A DNA stretch of 64,000 bases. Source: Liopterus haemorrhoidalis. Taxonomy: Eukaryota > Arthropoda > Insecta > Coleoptera > Dytiscidae. The notes under the pieces were generated by a model. The model was not told the DNA's origin, searched no databases, and worked only from the letters and a program-made list of their open reading frames with translations. The stretch lies in the NCBI GenBank assembly GCA_963971575.1, contig OZ020617.1, forward strand, positions 21,599,403-21,663,402. Reading direction: 5' to 3'. Every line of letters starts with the position of its first letter. Position 1 is the first letter of the stretch. This document shows positions 56,716-64,000 of the stretch, one piece after another. Made by a program: the position numbers and the translations under genes.

Positions 56716-57879
56716 TAGTACCGAACCGTAATAAGATGGACTTTGTTTAGTGAGATTTAGCCTCATTTTTGGTAGTAACATATTGGTTTTATGTCTTGTG
56801 TTATGCGAGTGCGTATCTGCATGTGTACTAAAAGTTTGTTTATATTTTCTTGTATACATAAGTATATTGTAAATGTAAACGCATGGGAACGTCAATATTC
56901 CTAGTTTCTGGAATAGTGGCCTACAATGATCCCTTCGTTTTGCATGTGATAATATTCGTATCGCTTTTTTTTTGAGAATGAATATTTTATTTGCATGGGA
57001 ACTTACACCCCAAAGTACAACCCCGTAGTTTATATGCGAATGAAATATTGCATAATAAGCCATTTTAGTTGCCTCCAGTGTAATTACAGAAGATATTTTC
57101 CATAATGCAAATATAGTCTGCGACAATTTTTTACATACAAAGTTTACATGTTCTTTCCATGATAAATTCGTATCTAAATAAACTCCTAAGAACTTACAAC
57201 TACTATTTTGTTCTAGGCTAATATGCCTGGTAGTTATTAAAAGATGGCTAGTTTTTTCTGCATTAAGAAGTAGCTTATTTGCTGTAAACCAATCTTTTGC
57301 TAACTTTAAGCACTTGTCTCTTTGTTCGATGACATCATCTAGTGTGTTTGAAGAGCAAAGGAACGATGTGTCGTCAGCAAATAGTATTGTGGAAATTACT
57401 GGTACTGGTGAAGGTAATGATGGTAATGGTAACTCACTAATATTTGCTGGTAGATCATTGATGTAAAGAACAAAGAGAATTGGTCCTAAAAGTGAGCCTT
57501 GTGGCACGCCCTGTGTCACGAGACTGATTTGCGAAAATTTTCCATCCGAAAATATCGTCTGTTGTCTGTCACTCAAGTATGACTTCATAAGATTTAGAGC
57601 AATACCTCTAACCCCAAGGCACTCTAGCTTGTATAGTAGCAGTTCATGATCTACACAGTTAAATGCCTTCGTTAAGTCACAAAAGGAGACTGATATTATA
57701 TTTTGTTTGTTTATATTATCGTATATATATTCAAGAGCTTTCACTAAGGCATCGTTAATTACGTTATACCTTGAGAATAAAAGACAATCGCATAACAACA
57801 TTAGAGTTTTTTTTTTACTTATTTTTACATGTACAATACATTCCTGAAATTCGGCACATTCCTCCCCACTCACCTTGTA

Positions 57880-58329
57880 TATGTATTATAATTGTTTGCA
57901 GACCGATTATAGTTTGCTGCAGTGGATCGGTCAACTGAGTGTTGTGGAAATTACTTAACGCTCCACTGGACTGTCGCACTGAGCATTTAAGAATTAAATT
58001 CTTCTCTCGCTTTAACCGTCCCGAACAAGAGCTATCACCATTAATATTAACACTATTCACTACCACCCGAAATAGTTATGTGGATGACACATGGAACTAT
58101 TTCCTCAGAAACGCGAGTCAGGAGATTTATTGCCACCATTCAACCTTTCTGTAAATAATATTCTGCGGGATACTAGATTTGTGCTTGTTGCTTATTATAT
58201 TATTAGCTTACTTTTATTGATTATGATTTTACATACTTCCTTCATTTTGCCCGTCGGTGACTTTTTTTTCAGATATTTTCCTGATGAATTCTCACTAGAT
58301 CTTCTGACAATTGAGTATATTTGACATGG
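57880..58329. other. No gene recognised
   Basis: 450 bp. Short plus frames at 57939-58324 have no motif; a stretch near 57900-58150 is slightly GC-richer. Confidence 0.4.
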
Positions 58330-58520
58330 TTGATGAATGTTCAATCTTCATCCCCATATCTTTATCATAATATCATGTTTCATCCTCATAACCTGCCTTA
58401 TCCACTATAATAGTCTCCTTTGCATGTCCTGTGCAACACTCAACTTTGAGTACATTAATCATGACCTTCATCTTGCGCTTTCTCTATTTACAATTAATTT
58501 GGAGGAATTCAAAGATATGT
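58330..58520 (-). mobile_element. LINE family L, old 3-prime fragment
   Basis: Minus-strand, highly diverged match to the 26700 and 41547 copies (plus-strand order: CATATCTTTATCATAATATC, ATAACCTGCCTTATCCACTA, ATGTCCTGTGCAACACTCA). Confidence 0.55.
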
Positions 58521-58999
58521 GACCTTGCCACCAAGATTAAGTATTTACTACTTTCAATATTTGCGGTGTAAGGCTGTGGTTGATTTAATTATTTTCTGGA
58601 GTCATTCTCTATATTTTTTCTAACGGGTTTTGTCGTTTTTGTATTTTATTACCTCTTCCCAATAAAATGAGAGACGGTGTAAACACCTCTCTTTTTTCTA
58701 ATTTCTTTTGTTTCTTGTGTCAACTTTCTCGTCCTTGCTTTCTTCATGGTTCTTGCTTCAAAAATTACTTTTACGATTTATCTTCATTCTTTCATATATT
58801 TTTAGCTATAATTCTTTTATAATGGTCTCCACTGTCTTTGTAACATGTTTTTCTCTGAAATTACACATTACTCATGCATGATTTACCTAGAAAGATTTAA
58901 AACATACATAAAACATGCTAAAATGTTGCGTAAACATTTAAATATTATAAAAGGGTTTCACGAAGAAAGTAAATTGAGGAAACACTGTTATAAGGGACA
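58521..58999. other. No gene recognised
   Basis: AT-rich, pyrimidine-biased (58680-58800). The 90-aa frame at 58845-59117 runs into the mariner and has no motif. Confidence 0.4.
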
Positions 59000-59174
59000 T
59001 ACGAGGGTTAAATTTTATGTTTTTACAAGCGACCACTATATGGCAATAGCGAAATGTGTCATTACTATATTCGTAAAATTTGACATTTGTTATTGTGAAA
59101 TCAGTGGCACCTTATAAACTGACCGAGAAGTTTGTTGATCGTGAGCGTTTAAAAAAAAACAAGTTTGTGAAAAA

Positions 59175-60520
59175 ATGGATATTACTCGTGAAGGTTTTCG
59201 TTGGATGATTTTTTACGATTCAAGTAAAGGCCTAACTCAACAACAATGCATAGATTCGCTTCGTTCAACTTTTGGTAATGACGCACCATCAGAAAAGACT
59301 GTATACAATTGGTTTGCAGAATTTCGTCGCGGTCGAGCATCCGTCAGTGATGAATCTCGTGAAGGTCGACCAAAATCGGTTGTGATTCAAAAAAACATCG
59401 ATGCTGTGCGCAAAACGATTGAAGAAGATCGACATATGACTTACCGTGAAATAGAGGTATCCCTTGGCATATACCCGACTGCAATACATTCGTTTTTGTA
59501 TGAACATTAAGCTGTGAAAAGGATCTGTTCCCGATGGATTCCGCATAATTTGACCGAAACTCAAAAAAGCTCGTGTTGATTAGTGTGAGGGAATGCTAAC
59601 AAAAATCAAGCTAGGATCTGTAAAATCCGTATACAACATCGTAACAGGTGACGAAAATTGGATTTATTCATATGAACCGGAAACTAAACAACAATCCACT
59701 GTTTGGGTCTTCCAAGATGAACCGGAACCCACAAATGTTATTCGTTTACGAAGCCATTCCAAGAAAATGATCGCTTGTTCCATGTCGCAACCATTAGATC
59801 AGAGGTGGCCAACCCAAATGATTTTGCGGGCCACTTCGGATATGCATCACAACTCCGCGGGCCGCATATAAAATTATATATCCCCATATTTTCGTCATAT
59901 TTTCATATTTTCTCATAATTTCGACAGTTTATTTTTAAATATGTGGATGCACAAATAATGTATTTTTTTAATACATTGTTTTTGACTACTTTGGCCATTA
60001 TAAAATAAATATATTTTGTAAAAGTGTGATGAATCTCGCGGGCCGGAAAATTTTCAAGACGGGCCTCATGCGGCCCGCGGGCCCCCTGTTGGCCACCCCT
60101 GCTTTAGAGGATCGGACAACAATTAATGCTGAATGGTATACAATAATTTGTTTGCTAGAGGTCATCGACAAAATCAGGAAAAACAACCAAACACGTCGCA
60201 TCTTTCTTCATCATGACAATTCAAGCTTCCACACAGCACGTCAAACAATTAATTATTTGAAGGAGAAAAACATCGAATAAATGTCTCATTGCCCGTATTC
60301 ACCTGATTTATCCCCTAACGACTCTTGTTTGTTCCCCAATTTCAAACAAAAAATGCGTGGACAGCGATTTTCATCACCTCAAGAAGCTGTTGAAGCCTTC
60401 GAAAACCATGTTTTTGAGATACCAACTTCAGAGTGGAAAAAATGTTTTGAGAATCGGTTTGAACGCATGCAAAAGTGTATAAATCTTAAAGGTGAATATT
60501 TTGAAAAAAAATGTTTTTTT
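59175..60520 (+). pseudogene. DD34D mariner transposase, inactivated
   Basis: N-terminal helix-turn-helix: FYDSSKGLTQQQCIDSLRST, KTVYNWFAEFRRGRASVSD and EGRPKSVV. Catalytic Asp residues: TGDENWIYSYEP, HHDNSSFHTA and YSPDLSPNDSCLF, with 34 positions between the second and third. The end is FERMQKCINLKGEYFEK. Lesions: a TAA after FLYEH (59508), a one-base loss near 59570 followed by a Trp-to-stop change, the MITE at 59800 after SQPLDQ, and a TAA at 60278. Between the 8-bp duplications the frame closes as SQPLEDRTTINAEWY. Confidence 0.88.
59800..60101. mobile_element. hAT MITE, family G, copy 2
   Basis: CAGAGGTGGCCAACC at the left, GTTGGCCACCCCTG at the right; GCGGGCC boxes inside both ends. 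CATTAGAT (59792-59799) and CTTTAGAG (60102-60109) match at 6 of 8. The transposase frame across the insertion fixes the boundaries independently. Same family as 4216-4551. Confidence 0.85.
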
Positions 60521-60554
60521 AGTTTTTGTAAAAACTTAAAAGGTAGCCCTCGTA

Positions 60555-61968
60555 TAACAAAGCTCAAGTTTTTCCTTTTATAAAGAAACCCATATCATCT
60601 AACCGAAGAGTAAATTATTCAGTCCTGCACCATTATTTGCAACTTAAGAATGATATATATTGCACTGCAACGAGAGATGAAACTATTTTGCCAGTAAAAC
60701 ATGCTTTGCTAGTTATTGAGGACAATACAATCTGTATATCCCCGTAGGCCAATGTCGCCATTAGTGCTCGCTGCATCCTCAGAGACTAAGTACAAGGTTC
60801 ATTGCACCACTTCCCCATGCTCATCCACGTGTAATCTCTTCCACTGTGATAAGGAGCTTTGGCAGGTTAGATCGCGCGTGACTACCACAAAAAACAACAA
60901 GTTGGAATTAAAGAGATTTTCGTCGCTTCAGGCTGAGGGTATTTTTAGTTTTTATATCATTTCAACTGATGAAAAAACGTGTGATGTTAAAATGTTGGAG
61001 TGTGTGTGAAGAAGAAATGTTGAAGTAATGATATCGCTTTTAAGAATATAAAATGGGTTAAAAGTGTTTGTAAATAAAAACGTTTTTAAATAAACTTTTG
61101 TTACGTGTTTTGAGATGTTTATATGTTCATTTAAAAAAATAAAACTCGCAGAAACTATGTAAAATTAACGAAACGCGGTTTCTACGAATAGCTCAAGTTA
61201 TATAAAACAAACTTAAACATAACAAAACATGCGTTGCCCTGAGAAATCGACATATGTTAATATTCCATGGCCTGGTACGAGAGTTTTCTAAGCGTTATCC
61301 AACTTTGATCCAACTAAAATCGGGAATTCTCCGGGGTATTCTGTGGCGATATCTGGTGTTCCACGTGAATAGGTTTACACTTATTATTAAATGTAACTAT
61401 ATTTTGTTTTATTAATATTTGATAGAAGTTAACTCACCATAATTAACTTCTTTAATTATGGTGAATTGTTTAATAAACCTTAAACTTAATTTTGTGTTAA
61501 CATTTTGTAAACCCGTCTCGTTAAATTCCAAGTGTTTAGCAACCTAATACGACTACAAGATGGCCGAACCGTCGGTTGGTGAGTACCAAATTGTATCATT
61601 GAATACACGTATCATATTGTTGAACCCTGGATATAACTCACGCCTAATACCTAAACTCCTTAATCAGGAATCCTATTTTGATTTGAGAATATCATTATTC
61701 TTACATTCTAGTTTTGGCTTTGATAACAAAATTGTCTTTGGACACTGGCTTCCGGTTTAACGGCCCGTTCCGTCCGGCACGAAGGCTGACAATAGTGTGG
61801 TGTTGCCACATTGGAGGCTGGATTGGACGTTAAATCGCCATAATTATCAAAATCACATATGTAAACATTTCGATATGTCTACATAGGTACCACTGAGTAC
61901 CGGCTCGCTACATATTTGGTAGTAGCGATGAGATATAAAAGTAAGAGTATCACGGGTACGCTACACAT
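60555..61968. other. No gene recognised; two orphan frames
   Basis: A 97-aa frame (60716-61009, plus) lies in DNA of more balanced base composition, and a 66-aa frame (61560-61760, plus) follows. Neither has a domain I know. AATAAA-like signals lie at about 61073-61095. A GC-richer patch at 61760-61840 (GTTCCGTCCGGCACGAAGGC) is unexplained. Either frame could be chance or part of a lost repeat. Confidence 0.35.
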
Positions 61969-62448
61969 CTTTACCCGCACTTAAAACGCTATACTATGCT
62001 TATGTATCAAGTATTTTGAACTATTGCTCCGTAATCTGAAATTGTACATTTGAGAAATATGCTAACAAAATAGAACGTGTACAGAAAAAAGCACTAAAAA
62101 CACATTCGAGTAACCAGTAGACGTAACCATGCTGTATCGAATACTGAGTAACGACATATTTTGTACTGAGTTACTGAGTGGCACCAATATTCATCTCCCT
62201 GTATACATGATGCATATCTTTAATTGTTCCAAGGCAAAATTCCGAAAACTTTATATTGATAAATTAAACAGCCATATTTGATTGTGTTTATGTGTGTACG
62301 TACGTAAGTGTATATGGGTGCATTTTATATATGCGTGCGTACGAAATTGTAACTGCATTTACATGTATTGTACTGTAATATTAGTGGGCACTTTGCTGGG
62401 CTCTAGCCTGTATGTGCTTCCATTATCAATAAATAAATAAATAAATAT
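61969..62448 (+). pseudogene. LINE 3-prime fragment (CR1/Jockey group)
   Basis: The frame reads SLPALKTLYYAYVSSILNYC, a stop, then KYANKIERVQKKALK, the block after the RT fingers in CR1/Jockey LINEs. It degrades after that. An AATAAATAAATAAATA tail at about 62430-62447 closes it. Confidence 0.65.
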
Positions 62449-63124
62449 AGTTCTACAACTTACGTGTATTTGGGTTAATATTAAAAAGGATGAAAGATCT
62501 ATTTCCTTAGTTACCTGTCCTTTCGTGCAAATCATTTTGTGAATATCATGGGCTGGATTTATGTTAAAATAATTATATTTGTTTGATTTCACGTGTTAAT
62601 ATTTGACCTTACAGCTATCAAATTTGGGCAGCTGTGGAAAATCTTAATGGAATTTGCATCGCCCAGATAAGGTTTAACACATGCTGACTTTTTTGTATTA
62701 GGTTCACTTGGAAACTCTAGACGAAAATTTAGTGTTTTTGGCTAAATTATTTGAGTCTTGCTCAAGCTTGTTATAAAGTACTAATTTTTGTGTTTTTCCT
62801 TGTTTTATTTCAGCGGTTCTTTTTATGGAGATCGGAACCTTTGCACGGAGCTATATTTTTGTATTTGGATATATTTTTGTTTAGAAGATGCCATATTACA
62901 GTCTGCATATTTATTTGGGAACCATATTTATGTATATGAGAACATTTTTTCGTTTGGAATCTTCTGAAAGAATAAAGAAGCTAAATAATTTCCAACAAAA
63001 GACAGAAGAAGAAATTAATACAGGATTTGGAGAAATACAACATGACGAAACAGAAATTTTGAGAGCTATATACCGTAGACAGTGATAACAAGCAATTCCA
63101 GATAGCTATGAGAAATATTGTTTA
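62449..63124. other. Possible terminal exon, unassigned
   Basis: A good splice-acceptor shape, TTCCTTGTTTTATTTCAG, ends at about 62813. Two overlapping frames follow: 62751-62939 (hydrophobic) and 62888-63085, whose C-terminus RLESSERIKKLNNFQQKTEE then EINTGFGEIQHDETEILRAI is charged and helix-like. I know no family for it. It could be a real small-protein exon, a relic, or chance. Confidence 0.25.
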
Positions 63125-63190
63125 CACCATTGTTTCTCAACAGGTAGTCCGCCGACTACTGGTGATCCGCGAAAGTTTTTGTATGTATTT
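63125..63190 (+). mobile_element. hAT terminus remnant
   Basis: CATTGTTTCTCAACAGGTAG then TCCGCCGACTACTGGTGATC resembles a widespread hAT left end. No matching right end lies nearby. Confidence 0.5.
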
Positions 63191-63297
63191 TTTGCAGTTT
63201 TTTTGATATTTTGCATGCACAATTTTAATGTAAATAATTTTGATTTTGTTTATTTTCTGTAAACTTTCTGTGATTTTCTACATATAAAATAAATGTA

Positions 63298-63526
63298 AGT
63301 TACCGTAGCGATTCTCGCTGACTAAACGTTAACTTGACACCCCTAACCATTCTTAGTATTAAGTAATTAGATAATATGCTAGAGTAGGTAATTTTGTAAT
63401 GTAACATATTCACATTTTGTATTTTTGTAAATCAGTTTAGAATCAGCTTCCTTAGGAATAAGACATACTTTGTAATATAAAAATAAATCTTTTTAAAAAC
63501 AAAGTTGTCGTGTGAAGAAATATAAT
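63298..63526 (+). mobile_element. LTR of a gypsy-like retrotransposon (5-prime LTR)
   Basis: Placed by the primer site that follows it. It ends near GTGAAGAAATATAAT. A polyadenylation signal AATAAA lies at 63482. The start is AGTTACCG at 63298 or GTTAACTTGACACC at 63328; insect gypsy-type LTRs often start AGT. The second LTR is outside the window, so the boundaries cannot be confirmed here. Confidence 0.55.
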
Positions 63527-63545
63527 TGGCGCAGTCGACTAGGAT
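63527..63545 (+). promoter_or_regulatory. Primer binding site, tRNA-Ser type
   Basis: TGGCGCAGTCGACTAGGAT. The first 11 bases complement the 3-prime end of insect tRNA-Ser (…CGACTGCGCCA), the primer used by 17.6/297-type gypsy elements. Reverse transcription of the element would start here. Confidence 0.78.
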
Positions 63546-63827
63546 ATGGTCAACGGTATTAACGAACATAATATCGTTTCGTCTTAACGATTTATTGACC
63601 AACCGAATTACAGTTTCCAAGTTTTAAAGTGTGAACACTTATCGCGAAACGTTAAGTGAAAGACTAAGTGAAGTTAAACGAACAATCCTCCAGTTGTGAC
63701 GACAGCCAAGACGTCTCCGAGCGTACATCGTAGACAACGGCACCAAGTTCCAGTGAACCGCTCATCAGGATCCCGTCCATGGAGAAAAGACTACTCTACA
63801 CGCTGATATTTGCACTGTGAGTAACTT

Positions 63828-64000
63828 ATGTCTTTTAGAGGCCCTAGAGAAATTAATAGTTCAGATTCTGACTCCGATCGTGAAGATCGTATAACAAAAA
63901 TTAGTAACAAAGATAAATTTTTCAAAAGAAAAAACTTAAATAAAACTAGCAAAATGAATACCTCAACACCCGTGAACGTTGTACCCCTTTTCCCAATCTT
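63828..64000 (+). CDS. Start of a gag-like ORF, runs off the right edge
   Basis: ATG at 63828 opens MSFRGPREINSSDSDSDRED, then a lysine-rich stretch, and stays open for 57 codons to the window end. It lies 280 bp past the primer site, the normal place for gag. The acidic-Ser then basic composition fits a Gag N-terminus but is not diagnostic. Whether it is intact cannot be told from this window. Confidence 0.55.
   Translation, partial: MSFRGPREINSSDSDSDREDRITKISNKDKFFKRKNLNKTSKMNTSTPVNVVPLFPI

Larger units (their letters stand above)
55104..57754 (-). mobile_element. 5-prime-truncated CR1/Jockey-group LINE, split by mariner C
   Basis: Minus strand; tail AATAAAGAATTATTATTATT at 55104-55130. 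TTAATTA at 55097-55103 and 57755-57761 is a probable 7-bp duplication. The insertion point is in the right inverted end of mariner B. Only the RT half and 3-prime UTR were copied. Mariner C (55405-56715) later split the coding sequence. Confidence 0.85.
55275..57754 (-). pseudogene. LINE reverse transcriptase, C-terminal two thirds, in two pieces
   Basis: From NDALVKALEYIYDNI: CDLTKAFNCVDHELLLYKL, QGVPQGSLLGPILFVLYIND, the catalytic box ILFADDTSFL, LAKDWFTANKLLLNAEKT and FLGVYLDTNLSWKEHV, to SPSYYGSVL at about 56718. The rest resumes beyond mariner C near 55403 as NKLPNNIKELNINKFKSAV and ends at the stop 55275. No stop lies inside either piece; the damage is truncation and the mariner. The continuous 415-aa frame at 56626-57873 is chimeric: its first 40 or so residues come from the mariner B end and its last 30 or so from mariner C. 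Confidence 0.85.
54678..57877 (+). mobile_element. Mariner-type transposon B, internally deleted, hosting a LINE
   Basis: Inverted ends of about 115 bp: CAGGGTGAATGGGGAGAAAT on the left and, inverted, CAAGGTGAGTGGGGAGGAAT on the right, both running on through GGAATGTATTGTACATGT. TA borders both sides (54676-54677, 57878-57879). Between the ends there is only the C-terminus of a transposase and then a LINE. Without its inserts the element would be only about 550 bp, so it was a deletion derivative before the LINE entered. Confidence 0.85.
59002..60552 (+). mobile_element. Mariner D (DD34D) with a hAT MITE inside
   Basis: Inverted ends CGAGGGTTAAATTTTATGTT and, inverted, CGAGGGCTACCTTTTAAGTT. 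TA borders both sides (59000-59001, 60553-60554). Minus the 302-bp MITE and its 8-bp duplication it is 1241 bp, a normal mariner length. Confidence 0.88.

Overview
The window reads as AT-rich intergenic or intronic DNA from a large, repeat-filled insect genome. The evidence is the content: Jockey/CR1-group and RTE-like LINEs, mariner elements of the DD34D and DD41D kinds, short hAT derivatives with 8-bp target duplications, tRNA-derived SINEs, a Helitron, and a gypsy-like LTR element with a tRNA-Ser primer site. The order of insect cannot be fixed from sequence alone; a beetle or hemipteran would fit. I see no host gene, rRNA gene, functional tRNA gene or CRISPR array. Nearly every recognisable feature is a mobile element or a relic of one.

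Layout. 0-4.6 kb holds a truncated LTR, a Helitron-like end, a foldback MITE, old tandem repeats and a hAT MITE. 4.66-9.5 kb is a nearly full-length LINE on the minus strand with an intact 1084-aa endonuclease/reverse transcriptase, flanked by a 13-bp candidate target duplication. 9.7-12.5 kb is a nest: an old LINE split by two younger LINEs, the second split by a solo LTR with a 4-bp duplication. 13.3-14.9 kb is a dispersed repeat carrying a hAT insertion; its uninterrupted paralogue lies at 38.7-40.3 kb. 17.5-26.5 kb holds TIR transposons and several hAT derivatives. 28.8-30.0 kb is a Jockey-like LINE relic. 31.3-37.0 kb is a non-autonomous Helitron (minus strand) whose interior is about 18 copies of a 291-bp satellite with dimeric higher-order structure. 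38-51 kb holds MITEs, SINEs and a hAT derivative with the transposase C-terminus. 51.2-53.0 kb is a LINE that kept an intact zinc-knuckle ORF1 but lost its reverse transcriptase. 54.7-57.9 kb is a three-layer nest (DD41D mariner inside a LINE inside another mariner). 59.0-60.6 kb is a DD34D mariner split by a hAT MITE. The right edge enters a gypsy-like retrotransposon.

How the parts relate. The elements are records of successive insertions, not a cooperating gene set. Three proteins look intact or open: the LINE polyprotein (4800-8054, minus), the LINE ORF1 (51971-52918, minus) and the gag start that runs off the right edge (63828 onward). The DD41D transposase (55519-56607) is spoiled by a single visible stop. 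The strongest observations are the Helitron-borne satellite and the insertion-order evidence from restored reading frames, target duplications and one paralogous empty site.
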